A stretch of DNA of 64,000 nt. Source: CAVTAV01 sp963732795 (GTDB taxonomy: Bacteria > Pseudomonadota > Alphaproteobacteria > CAVTAV01). Below, piece by piece: positions 38,041 to 47,141 of the stretch. The stretch is from assembly GCA_963732795.1 (NCBI GenBank), contig CAVTAV010000006.1:248001-312000 (forward strand). Direction: 5' to 3'. A model generated the notes under the pieces. The model was given only the letters and a program-made list of their open reading frames with translations, was not told the origin of the DNA and did not search any database. Both the position numbers and the translations under genes were made by a program. Positions within the stretch are counted from its first letter, which is position 1. Every line of letters starts with the position of its first letter.

Positions 38041-40306
38041 GTGAATAAACCGACACGTCATCTGAGCGATCAGGAAGCGCTGCGCTATCACGCCAGCGGC
38101 AAGCCCGGCAAACTCGAGATCGTCGCGACCAAGCCCGTCGCAACCCAGCGCGACCTGTCGCTCGCCTATTCGCCGGGCGTCGCGGTGCCGGTGCGCGCGA
38201 TCGCGGAGAACCCGACCAGCGCCTATGACTACACGGCCAAGGGCAACCTCGTCGCCGTGATCTCAAACGGCACGGCGATCCTCGGGCTCGGCAATCTGGG
38301 CGCGCTCGCGTCCAAGCCCGTGATGGAAGGCAAGGCAGTCCTGTTCAAGCGCTTCGCCGACGTGGACTCGATCGACATCGAGGTCGAGACCGAGGACGTT
38401 GACGAGTTCGTGAATTGCGTGCGCTATCTGGGGCCGTCCTTCGGCGGCATCAATCTCGAGGACATCAAGGCCCCGGAATGCTTCATCATCGAGCAGCGCC
38501 TGCGCGAGGTGATGAACATCCCGGTCTTCCATGACGACCAGCACGGCACGGCGATCATCACCACCGCCGGGCTGCTGAACGCGCTCGATCTCACGGGACG
38601 CAAGATCAAGGACATACGGGTGGTGGTGAACGGCGCGGGCGCGGCGGCGATCGCTTGCCTGGAGCTGATGAAGGCCGTCGGCCTGCCCCACGACAACGCC
38701 ATCCTGTGCGATTCCAAGGGCGTGATCTATCAGGGCCGCGAGCAAGGCATGAACCAGTGGAAGTCGGCCCATGCCGCCGACACCAAATTCCGCACCCTCG
38801 AAGAGGCCTTGAAGGGCGCGGACGTGTTCCTCGGCCTCTCGGTCAAAGGCGCGGTGACGCGGGCCATGGTCAAATCGATGGCCAAGAAGCCGGTAATTTT
38901 CGCGCTTGCCAATCCCGATCCCGAGATCACGCCCGAGGAGGTCGAAGAGGTCCGCTCCGATGCGATCATGGCGACGGGGCGCTCCGACTATCGCGAACCA
39001 GGTGAACAACGTCCTCGGCTTCCCCTATATCTTTCGCGGCGCGCTCGATGTCCGGGCCTCCCAGATCAATGACGCGATGAAGATCGCCGCCGCCGAAGCC
39101 CTGGCGGCGCTCGCCCGCGAGGACGTGCCCGACGAGGTCGCGTCCGCCTACGGGGATCGGCCGCATTACGGGCCGAAATACATCATCCCCGTGCCGTTCG
39201 ATCCGCGGCTCATCAGCCGCTTGCCGCCGGCCGTCGCCGAGGCGGCCATGAACTCGGGGGTCGCGCGCCATCCGATCATCGACATGGAGCACTACAAGGC
39301 GGAGCTTTCGGCCCGGCTCAACCCGACCGCCGCGTCCCTGCAGATGATCTTCGACCGGGTTCGCGCCAACCCGCGCCGCGTCGTCTTCGCCGAGGGCGAA
39401 GAAGCGCGCACCATCCGCGCCGCCGCCCAGTTCCGCAACGCCGGCTACGGCATCCCGGTCCTGATCGGCCGGGTCGAGCACATCAACGAGACCCTGTCCG
39501 AGCTCGGCTTCGATGGCATGGAACCCTTCGAGATCCACAATGCCCGGCTGTCGACCCGCAACCAGGATTATGTCGACTATCTCTACAAGCGGCTGCAGCG
39601 CAAAGGTTTCCTGCGCCGCGACTGCCAGCGGCTGGTGAACAATGCGCGCAACGTCTTCGCCGCCTGCATGGTCGCGCTTGGCGACGCCGATGCCCTGGTG
39701 ACGGGCCTCACCCGCAACTATTGGGGCGCACTTGCCGATATCCGCCGGGCGATCGATCCCAAGCCCGACCAGCTCGTCTTCGGCCTCTCGATTCTCGTGA
39801 CCGGCGGGCGCACCGTGTTCGTCGCCGACACCACCGTCCACGCCCGCCCGACCGTCGACGAGCTCGTCCATATCGCCGAGCAGTCCGCCGCGGTCGCGCG
39901 GCAGTTCGGCCATGTGCCGCGGGTCGGCCTGATCTCGTTCTCGAATTTCGGCAATCCCGAGCACGACATCACCCAGCATATCGAGAAGGCGATCGAGGCG
40001 CTGGATCAGCGCAAGCCCGATTTCGAGTATGACGGCGAGATGTCGATCGACGTCGCGCTCGACTATGACCTGATGAAGCGGCTCTATCCGTTCTGCCGGC
40101 TCTCGGGCCCCGCGAATGTGCTGGTGATGCCGGGACTTCACGCGGCGAATGCGGCCTCGACCCTGATCCCGGCACTTCGCAGCGGCAAGATGATCGGCCC
40201 ACTCTTGAACGGGCTGTCGAAACCCGTACAGATCAGCCAGATGGGCTCCTCGACCTCGGATCTCGTCAACATGGCCGCCCTTGCCGCCCATGACGCCATC
40301 CGTTAA
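38041..40306 (+). CDS. maeB: NADP-dependent malic enzyme with C-terminal phosphotransacetylase-like domain (one frame change)
   Basis: About 755 residues across one frame change near 38993 (GRSDY joined to NQVNNVLGFPYIFRGALDV; one extra base explains it). The malic enzyme half has LAYSPGVAVPVRAIAENP, IEVETEDVDEFVNCVRYLGPSFGGINLEDI, VFHDDQHGTAI (metal and substrate) and VVVNGAGAAAIACLELM (NADP binding). The second half is a PTA-like domain (VFAEGEEARTIRAAAQF; VNMAALAAHDA), usual in the MaeB type and thought to be regulatory. It decarboxylates malate to pyruvate. The start is a GTG at 38041 behind GGGGGAAGA. Confidence 0.94.
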
Positions 40307-40368
40307 CCCGGGGGCCGTACACTGACCGCGTCGGAGCGCCGGCTCGGGGCCGGGATAGACGGGCTGAC

Positions 40369-42480
40369 GTGATGCATACTTCGCTCATCGATATCGCGCT
40401 GGTCGTCGCCGTGGCGCTGCTGTCCTTCGGCGGCGGCGCGACCTTCCTGACGCTCCGCACCCGCCAAAAGACCGCCGAGACCAAGAGCACGATTCTGGAG
40501 GCCCGCCTCGCCGCAGCGATCGAGAGCCAGTCCGCCGGCTTCGCTCTGTTCGACCGCACCGGCGCGCTCGTCTTCGCCAACACGCGGCTCCGCGACATGC
40601 TGCCCAAGATGGCCGAGCTCGTGCCCGGCATCCCGTCCGAGACCGTGCTCGGTGCGATCGCGGAGAATTTGACGCCGTTCGGCGCGATCACCGACCGCGC
40701 AGGGCTCTTGGCCGATCTCAAAGCCGCCTTCGAGGATCCCGAAAGCCGGCCCTATGAGGGCCGCACCCGCACCAGCCGGTGGATCCGGATGCGTGCGGTG
40801 GCGAGCGCCGACGGCGACCGGCTGCTGCTCCTCGACGACATTACCGTCGAGATGGCCCGCGAGCTGGCGCTCAAGGAAAGCGAGTCGCGCTTCCGCGACC
40901 TCGTGGAGCTGTCGTCCGACTGGATCTGGGAGACCGGGCCCGACGGCCGCCTGACCTTCGTCTCGGAGAATTTCGCCCGGGTCCTGGGCGTGTCGCCCGA
41001 TGCGCTGCTCGGTAAACGGCGCGAGGCGATCAGCGATTTGCGCGCCAATCCGGCGGCCTGGCGGTCCCATCTTTCGGCGATCGTCGCGCGCCAGCCGTTC
41101 CGCGATTTCGAGCATTCGATGATCACCTCGACGGGCGAGATCCGCCGGGTGCGCGATTCGGGCCGGCCCTATTACGGCTTGGACGGCGGCTTTCTCGGCT
41201 ATCGCGGCACCGGCAAGGACGTCACCCGCGAATGGCACGCGGAAGAGCGCGCCGAGCATGCCCGCCGGGTTCTCGAAGAAGCCGTCGAGGCGATGTCTGA
41301 GGGCTTCGCCCTGTTTGATCCCGACGATCGCCTCGTCATGTGCAATTCGCGCTTCATCCAGCAACACAATAAGATCGCGGGCCTTCTCATCCCCGGCGCG
41401 GCCTATTCGGATATCCTGCAGGCGATTGCGCAGAGCGGCGACGCTGAGGATGCCGTGGGCCGTATCGAGGACTGGGTCGCCGACCGTATCGCCCATGGCC
41501 GTCAGACGCGGACGGTGGCCGAGCGGCGGCTCGCGACCGGAAACTGGATCGCCGTCACCAATTACTGCACCGACGACGGCAGCCGGGTGGTGCTCTATAC
41601 CGACATCACCGAGATCAAGGAGCACGAGCTGGAGCTCAACCACCGCGTCGCCGAGCTCCAGGAAAGCCAGAACATCCTCCGCAAGCAGCGCCAGGAGCTC
41701 GCCGAGCTGGCCGAGGTGCTGGAAGCCGCGCGCGATCAGGCCGAACGCGCCAACCGCGCGAAATCCGCCTTCCTCGCCACCATGAGCCATGAATTGCGCA
41801 CACCGTTGAATGCCGTGATCGGCTTCGCCGAGGTGATCCGCGACCATGCGCTCAAGGCCGACAGCGATCCGCGCTATGCCGAATATGCCGGCGACGTCTA
41901 TGACAGCGGCCGGCATCTCCTGGATCTCATCAACGACATCCTCGACGTCTCCAGGCTCGATTCCGGCAAGCTCGAATTGAACTGCAATCCGTTCAGCGTC
42001 GGCGACGCGGTACACGGCGTGGCCGAGTCCATGCGGGACGACATCGCCGCGGCGGGCCTGGAACTCGCGATCGAGATTCCGCCGGGTCTCCCCGATTTCG
42101 ATGCCGACGAGCGCCGGATCAAGCAGATCATGATGAAGCTGTTGTCGAACGCGATCAAATTCACCAAGCGCGGCGGCAAGGTGACGGTCCGGGCCTCGAT
42201 GAACAATGCCGGCGGGATGACCGTCTCGGTCACCGACACCGGCATCGGCATCGCGCCCCAGGACGTCCCGCGCGCCATCGAAAGCTTCCGCCAGATCGAT
42301 AGCGAGCTGAACCGCCGTTATCCCGGCAGCGGTCTCGGCCTGCCCCTGTCCAAGGCGATGATCGAGCTCCATGGCGGCACGCTCACGATCGACAGCCAGC
42401 TCGGCGAAGGCACCACGGTCGGCATCACGCTCCCCGCCGAACGCCGCGTCGGCGAGGTCGAAGCAAGCACGGGCGCTTAA
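40369..42480 (+). CDS. PAS-domain sensor histidine kinase
   Basis: An intact 703-residue kinase. One N-terminal helix (about 6-28) is followed by three PAS-like domains (about 45-160, 170-290 and 300-415), the second with ESRFRDLVELSSDWIWETGPDGRLTFVSENF and a GTGKDVT end. A coiled coil (415-465) leads to the HisKA domain, with the phospho-acceptor H474 (ATMSHELRTPLNAV), and the ATPase with N594 (MMKLLSNAIKFTK), DTGIGI (623) and GSGLGL (653). A GTG at 40369 and an ATG at 40372 are both usable starts. No response regulator is adjacent. Its stop overlaps the stop of the convergent pit gene. The architecture recalls DivJ/PleC/PdhS-type kinases, but the partner is unknown. Confidence 0.9.
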   Translation: MMHTSLIDIALVVAVALLSFGGGATFLTLRTRQKTAETKSTILEARLAAAIESQSAGFALFDRTGALVFANTRLRDMLPKMAELVPGIPSETVLGAIAENLTPFGAITDRAGLLADLKAAFEDPESRPYEGRTRTSRWIRMRAVASADGDRLLLLDDITVEMARELALKESESRFRDLVELSSDWIWETGPDGRLTFVSENFARVLGVSPDALLGKRREAISDLRANPAAWRSHLSAIVARQPFRDFEHSMITSTGEIRRVRDSGRPYYGLDGGFLGYRGTGKDVTREWHAEERAEHARRVLEEAVEAMSEGFALFDPDDRLVMCNSRFIQQHNKIAGLLIPGAAYSDILQAIAQSGDAEDAVGRIEDWVADRIAHGRQTRTVAERRLATGNWIAVTNYCTDDGSRVVLYTDITEIKEHELELNHRVAELQESQNILRKQRQELAELAEVLEAARDQAERANRAKSAFLATMSHELRTPLNAVIGFAEVIRDHALKADSDPRYAEYAGDVYDSGRHLLDLINDILDVSRLDSGKLELNCNPFSVGDAVHGVAESMRDDIAAAGLELAIEIPPGLPDFDADERRIKQIMMKLLSNAIKFTKRGGKVTVRASMNNAGGMTVSVTDTGIGIAPQDVPRAIESFRQIDSELNRRYPGSGLGLPLSKAMIELHGGTLTIDSQLGEGTTVGITLPAERRVGEVEASTGA

Positions 42481-43985
42481 CCGACGATCAGGCGAATGCC
42501 GAGATAGAGCGCGGCACTCAGAACCGCCGCGCATGGCACCGTCACGACCCAGGCGGCGAGAATGGTGAGGAGATGTTGGCGGCGCACGAGCCGTCGATTG
42601 AGCTGTTTGGCTTCCCGAACGCGTTGCGCCTCGATTCCGTTTTCCGGCTGTGCGGCGCTCGCCGAACCGTTCTGGCCCGGATAGGCGATATCCGGCCGCA
42701 TCCGCCGGTTCGAGATGAATTCGCGCAAAAATCCGACGCCGAACACGCCGCCGACCGCGATATGGGTGGAACTGACCGGTAGGCCCAGGGCGGACGCGAT
42801 GATGACGGTGATTCCCGCCGCGAGCGCCACGCAGAAGGCGCGAATCGGATTGAGCTTGGTGATCTGCTCGCCGACCATCCGGATGAGCCGCGGCCCGAAC
42901 AGGCCAAGCCCGATCGCGATACCGAAACCGCCGACGGTCAGCACCCAGCCCGGCACGGCGACACTGACGTCAACGCCGCCCTTTCCGATTTGGCCCGCGA
43001 TGGCCGAAAGCGGCCCGACCGCATTCGCGACGTCGTTCGCGCCGTGAGCGAAGGACAGGACGGCGGCGGCAAAGATGAGCGGTAGAGTGAAGAGTTTGGC
43101 GACGTCCTTGCGGGTATTTGCCAGTCCGGCGGCCGCGCGCGCGACGCCATACTTCGAGATCGCGAAGACGATCAGGAAGATCACCGTGCCGATCGTCAGC
43201 AGCAGGAGGAAGGACGGCGACCAGACATGGGCCAACCCCTTCATCAACAGGTATGTGCTGAACGTCGACCCGGTCAGCGCGGTAAGCGCCGGAACCCATA
43301 GCCGGGCGGCGCTGAGCCGGTCGCTGCGGTAGAGCACGGCGAATTTGATGAAGGCCAGAAGGATCGCCGCGATCACGCCGCCCATGATCGGCGATATGAT
43401 CCAGCTCGCGGTGATGCGCGCCACCACGGGCCAGTTGACCGCGGAGAAACCGGCCGCCGCCGCCCCCGCGCCGAGCACCGCACCGACGATGGAATGAGTG
43501 GTGGAGACAGGGGCCCTAAAATAGGTCGCGAGGTGAATCCATAAAGCCGCCGCGAACAAGGCCGCCAGCATCGCCCAGACGAAGGTGCCTTCTCCCGGCA
43601 TGCGCGCGGGATCGACAATTCCGCCCGACACGGTTGCCACCACGTTCGATCCGGCTACGAGGGCACCGGTAACCTCGAAGACCGCCGCGATCACCAGCGC
43701 GCCGGTCATGGTAATCGCCTTCGAGCCGACCGCCGGGCCGACATTGTTGGCGACGTCGTTCGCGCCGATGGTCATGGCCATATAGCCGCCGATCACCGCC
43801 GCCACGATGACGATCACGCTCGATGACGAGACGCCCTTGATGAGCGCGACATAGCCGAACACGATCAGGAGAAACACCACCGAAAGCCCGATCCGGGTCT
43901 CGAGACCGAGCGCGGTTCGAGTCGCGGCCTGGACCTGGCCGATCTTCTTGAGATCCTTGTCGAGCTTCATCTTGTGCGCGGCCAT
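42477..43985 (-). CDS. pit: Inorganic phosphate transporter, PiT family
   Basis: An intact 502-residue membrane protein with ten or more helices and the two PiT signatures in inverted topology: GANDVANNVGPAVGSK in the first half and AHGANDVANAVGPLSAIAG in the second. APVSTTHSIVGAVLGAG and LPVSSTHIAVGGVFGVG are the matching repeat blocks. It imports metal-phosphate with protons or sodium at low affinity. No PhoU-like orfA/DUF47 gene is next to it. A Pho box lies just upstream, so PhoB control is likely. Its stop overlaps that of the histidine kinase gene (convergent). Confidence 0.94.
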   Translation of the reverse strand: MAAHKMKLDKDLKKIGQVQAATRTALGLETRIGLSVVFLLIVFGYVALIKGVSSSSVIVIVAAVIGGYMAMTIGANDVANNVGPAVGSKAITMTGALVIAAVFEVTGALVAGSNVVATVSGGIVDPARMPGEGTFVWAMLAALFAAALWIHLATYFRAPVSTTHSIVGAVLGAGAAAAGFSAVNWPVVARITASWIISPIMGGVIAAILLAFIKFAVLYRSDRLSAARLWVPALTALTGSTFSTYLLMKGLAHVWSPSFLLLLTIGTVIFLIVFAISKYGVARAAAGLANTRKDVAKLFTLPLIFAAAVLSFAHGANDVANAVGPLSAIAGQIGKGGVDVSVAVPGWVLTVGGFGIAIGLGLFGPRLIRMVGEQITKLNPIRAFCVALAAGITVIIASALGLPVSSTHIAVGGVFGVGFLREFISNRRMRPDIAYPGQNGSASAAQPENGIEAQRVREAKQLNRRLVRRQHLLTILAAWVVTVPCAAVLSAALYLGIRLIVG

Positions 43986-44021
43986 GCCGGCATCCCCCTC
44001 TCGATGTCCCCGATGGCTTTA

Positions 44022-44039
44022 GTGACAGTTTCGTGACGG
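44022..44039 (-). promoter_or_regulatory. Pho box upstream of pit
   Basis: On the minus strand the sequence reads CCGTCAC-GAAA-CTGTCAC, two direct 7-mers 11 bp apart, matching the PhoB consensus CTGTCAT-N4-CTGTCAT at nearly every position. It lies 37 bp upstream of the pit start codon, close to where the -35 region would be. Confidence 0.75.
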
Positions 44040-44193
44040 AGAGTCGAGGGCCGGACCGGTTGAGATTCGGTTTATTCCATCCGGACCGCTGCTGGGCTTC
44101 GCTTTCACCAATGGCCGCACCGAAAGGACCGCGCCCGTCGAAGCCCGCCGGCCGAACGCGTCCACATGCTTTGGTTCGTAGGGGGACGGCTTG

Positions 44194-45516
44194 CTAAGTC
44201 GGCGGGGAAGCCTTTTGCCACCAATTGAGAACCGCGAATAACGCCAGCGCCGGGATGCCGATCAACCCGGCGCCGACGAAGAAAATCGCGTAGGCATTCA
44301 TCAAGCCGTGGCTGTCTGCCAGATCCTGCACGATGACGCCGGAGAACACTTTGAGAATTTTTCCGGCCCAGGTGTAGGTCGAACTGAGAAGCGCATACTG
44401 CGTCGCCGTATACCCCAGGCTCGTCAAACTGGACATATAGGCGACAAGCGCAATTCCCGCGACCGAGATGCCGAAATTGTCCAGCGCCATGACGATCGCG
44501 AATACGGCATCGCCATGCGCATAGGGCAATATCGCATAGGCCATCGTGCCGAGAATCTGCAATCCGCCGCCGACGAACAACGTGCCCATATAGCCGAGCC
44601 AGATCGAGAGAAATCCGCCTGCGGCGACGCCCAGAAACACGGCGACGAGCCCAAAACTGCCGCGCACGGCGCCGACAAGATCTTTCGACAGGCCGATGTC
44701 GTGATAGAGCGGATTCGACATCGGACCCATCATGAAATTCGGTAGCTGAAAAAGGCTGATCGCCACCAGCATCAAAAGCGCCGGCGCGCCATAGGCCTTG
44801 AAGAAGGCGATAAATGGTCCCGCCACGGCATCGAAAAGGCCGCGCCCGCTCCATAGCGGCGCTTCGGCCTCCATCTCGTCCATCACGCGATCGGCGTTTG
44901 CCGGCTCCTTCGCGAAAAGGCAGGCCACGACGCCGACCGCCATCAAGGCGCCATAGGCGATATAGGAGGCGTTCCATCCGATGCGCGCAGCGATCGGCAG
45001 AATGATCGCTTCCGTCGCCAACATCGCCGCGCGATAGCCGAATGTGTAGGCGGAGGTCAGAAGGCCCAGTTCATCGGCATCCTTCGCCGTTTCGATGCGC
45101 CAAGCGTCGATCACAATGTCCTGCGTCGCGGAGCCGAACGCGACCACGAGCGCCAGGACGCCCAGCGTTACCAAGCCGTGGCCCGTTCCCGCCATCGCCA
45201 TGGCGATCAATCCGCCGCCGACAAAGAGCTGAGCGAGAATCATCCAGCCGCGGCGTCGCCCGAGCTTGCGGAGAAACGGCGCGGTCGTTCGGTCGATAAC
45301 CGGCGCCCAAATGAACTTCAGGGAATAAGCGAGACCGACACCCGACAGAAAGCCAATGGCGGAAAGCGACGTTCCCTCATCCCGGAGCCAATAACCGAAA
45401 GTGTTTCCAACCAGAAGAAACGGCAACCCGCTGGAAAAACCCAGCGCCAGCATCACCAGCACATGCGGTTGGAGATAGGCTGAAAATGGCCGCTTCTCGC
45501 GCGTCACCTTAGTCAT
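44194..45516 (-). CDS. AmpG-like MFS permease
   Basis: About 440 residues with 12 or more hydrophobic helices. The MFS family relation to AmpG is shown by MLALGFSSGLPFLLVGNTFGYWLRDEGTSLSAIGFLSGVGLAYSLKFIWAPVID and FGSATQDIVIDAWRIE, the AmpG signature. AmpG imports anhydromuropeptides for cell-wall recycling, and in some bacteria its cargo triggers beta-lactamase expression. The preferred start is MTKVTREKRP at 45516; a longer form from 45567 is possible. It is downstream of the MerR gene on the same strand and may share its promoter. Confidence 0.85.
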   Translation of the reverse strand: MTKVTREKRPFSAYLQPHVLVMLALGFSSGLPFLLVGNTFGYWLRDEGTSLSAIGFLSGVGLAYSLKFIWAPVIDRTTAPFLRKLGRRRGWMILAQLFVGGGLIAMAMAGTGHGLVTLGVLALVVAFGSATQDIVIDAWRIETAKDADELGLLTSAYTFGYRAAMLATEAIILPIAARIGWNASYIAYGALMAVGVVACLFAKEPANADRVMDEMEAEAPLWSGRGLFDAVAGPFIAFFKAYGAPALLMLVAISLFQLPNFMMGPMSNPLYHDIGLSKDLVGAVRGSFGLVAVFLGVAAGGFLSIWLGYMGTLFVGGGLQILGTMAYAILPYAHGDAVFAIVMALDNFGISVAGIALVAYMSSLTSLGYTATQYALLSSTYTWAGKILKVFSGVIVQDLADSHGLMNAYAIFFVGAGLIGIPALALFAVLNWWQKASPPT

Positions 45517-45662
45517 GCGGCCGCGGCCCGGCAGGCGCGTTGCCCGGTTTCCAATGCCTCGGCCCATTTCTTCAGTCGGGATGCCACCATTGCGCCGTCA
45601 GCTTACAGAAGTCAGCGGTCCAAGGCTTGCCCGAATTTCATTGGGAAAGGGCTAACGGGCCG

Positions 45663-45738
45663 AAATCAGAAATCGGAATTCAGAAGCCGGAAGGGGCTCA
45701 GGGATGTCTCGCTTCAGACTTCGGACTTCCGGTTTCTG
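45663..45738. repeat. Quasi-palindromic repeat, copy B (AAATCAGA family)
   Basis: The left arm CAGAAATCGGAATTCAGAAG and the right arm (from CTTCAGACTTCGGACTTCC to TTTCTG) can pair over about 27 bp with mismatches. It shares AAATCAGA-N3-CGGAA-N-TCAGAAG with the element at 32126-32202. The right arm overlaps the end of the MerR gene and supplies its last codons. Confidence 0.6.
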
Positions 45739-46481
45739 TCGCCCGCCAGGGCGGCCTGGACATACGGAAACATGTCCTTATCCGGGATCGCGTCGCCATG
45801 CTCGCGTTTGATCTCGTCGTAATTCTGCTGGTAGTTCCTGGCGACCCCTTTCGCGACCTTGTCGATGCCGGCGGTGAACTGGTTGACGAGCTCCATCCAG
45901 CGCTTGGCGAGCTTCTGCACTTCCGGCGCCTTGGGGTCGGTGCCTTTCTTCATATGGGCGCGGACCTTGGCGATTAGTTTCGGCCATTCGGCTTCGACCG
46001 CCTTGATGTCCGCGCGGGTGAGGCCGGCCCAGTGCTCGGTGAGCTTCTTCTCCTCCTTGGCGTCGAGCTTGAAGCGCTTCACATTGGTCGTGACGTTGAG
46101 GAGATAGACCACGTCGTCGAGGGTCGGATCCTTGCGCGCCTTCAGAAGCTCGCGCATGGTCTCCAAGCGTTTGACCAGGGTCTTTTCGAGGCCGATCTTC
46201 TCCTTGACCTTTTCGAGATGCATCTCGATCGCGCGCTCGAAGGAAAATCCGGGATCGTCGATCATCAGCCTGATGCGCTTAAGGGAAAAGCCGGCATCCT
46301 GGAGCGAGCGCACGGATTGGAGCCGTTGCACGTCGTCCGCGCCATAAAGCCGGTAGTTGCCGTTCGACCGCCCGGTCGGTACGACGAGCCCGAGCCTGTC
46401 GTAATGATGAAGCGTGCGCACGGTGATCCCCGTCCGCTTCGCCAGCTCGCCGACCGTCAAGAAACTTCCCTTCGCCATCAT
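45714..46481 (-). CDS. MerR-family regulator with TipAS-like ligand domain
   Basis: About 255 residues. The MerR helix-turn-helix and wing are LTVGELAKRTGITVRTLHHYDRLGLVVP and GNYRLYGADDVQRL, followed by a dimer coiled coil (LEKVKEKIGLEKTLVKRLETM). The C-terminal half (EKKLTEHWAGLTRADIKAVEAEWPKL to YQQNYDEIKREHGDAIPDKDMFPYVQAAL) has the helical TipAS pattern that binds thiopeptide-type or other small molecules in TipA relatives. The start is an ATG at 46481 or 46478 behind CGGAGA; an ATG at 46517 lies almost at the predicted transcription start and is less likely. The last residues come from a repeat element. Confidence 0.88.
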   Translation of the reverse strand: MMAKGSFLTVGELAKRTGITVRTLHHYDRLGLVVPTGRSNGNYRLYGADDVQRLQSVRSLQDAGFSLKRIRLMIDDPGFSFERAIEMHLEKVKEKIGLEKTLVKRLETMRELLKARKDPTLDDVVYLLNVTTNVKRFKLDAKEEKKLTEHWAGLTRADIKAVEAEWPKLIAKVRAHMKKGTDPKAPEVQKLAKRWMELVNQFTAGIDKVAKGVARNYQQNYDEIKREHGDAIPDKDMFPYVQAALAGDRNRKSEV

Positions 46482-46525
46482 CCGTCTCCGCAATCCGAAC
46501 GCCCGAGTCGCGCCCACGGACAGAG

Positions 46526-46556
46526 ACCATAAGGCCTGACGTTACGTTAGGGTCAA
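46526..46556 (-). promoter_or_regulatory. MerR-type promoter/operator with 19-bp spacer
   Basis: Read leftward, TTGACC and TATGGT are separated by exactly 19 bp, the long spacing typical of MerR-regulated promoters. Between them is an imperfect palindrome, CCTAACGT-A-ACGTCAGG, with 7 of 8 arm positions matching. The predicted transcript starts near 46519 and runs into the MerR gene, implying autoregulation. Confidence 0.75.
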
Positions 46557-46585
46557 GGGGCGTATTTACGAGGCCGGACGGACGG

Positions 46586-46992
46586 CTATTTCAGCTTCTT
46601 GATCGGCGCGCGGAACCGAAAGACGCGCCCGTCGGGCTCGTTGAAGGTCGAATAGACCAGCATGTGGCCGTAATCCTCGACATGGACGACCACCCGGCCG
46701 CTCGGCTCCTGCCAGGAGACCAGGAATACATCGGGCCGGATCGGCGTCACGTCGATATCGACGGTGAGCGAGGTTCCCTTGTCGGGACCGTAGAGCGTCT
46801 CGAAGGTCATGTGCTTGCCGTCGGCGGCATATTGCATCACGCCGTTGGTGAAGGCGAAATCGTGGCCCTGGGCGGGCCACGGGCTTCCGGCATAGGGACT
46901 GTCGGGCATTTTCGGCCGCGGCGCATTGTCGGCGGATTGCGCCGAGGCGGGCACCGCGGCGATTAGGATGGCAAGACGGCAAAACGGATCAT
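46586..46992 (-). CDS. Small secreted protein, MoaF-like/lipocalin-type fold suspected (one frame change)
   Basis: About 135 residues. An ATG at 46992 behind GGGGGAGAG begins MIRFAVL, and the frame then changes near 46968 into LIAAVPASAQSADNAP, giving a plausible signal peptide. The rest is beta-rich (GKHMTFETLYGPDKGTSLTVDIDVTPIRPDVFLVSWQEPSGRVVVHVEDYGHMLVYSTFNEPDGRVFRFRAPIKKL). It resembles MoaF-type small barrel proteins by eye, but this is weak. It is transcribed toward the MerR gene and may use a separate promoter. The function is unknown. Confidence 0.55.
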
Positions 46993-47141
46993 GGCGGCTC
47001 TCCCCCGCGAATGATTTGATCTTAACCTCAAACCACGGCGCGGTCATACTGACTGCGCTGTCCTCATGGATCATTGCGATCCTTTGCAGGATTTCATTCA
47101 ATGACGTCGGGATTGCCCATTCGGGCTTCGGGGGAAATCAC

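Noticed and set aside
43986..44193. tRNA or small RNA gene in the pit-ampG gap
   Set aside because: No cloverleaf or conserved T-loop sequence; only the Pho box is supported.
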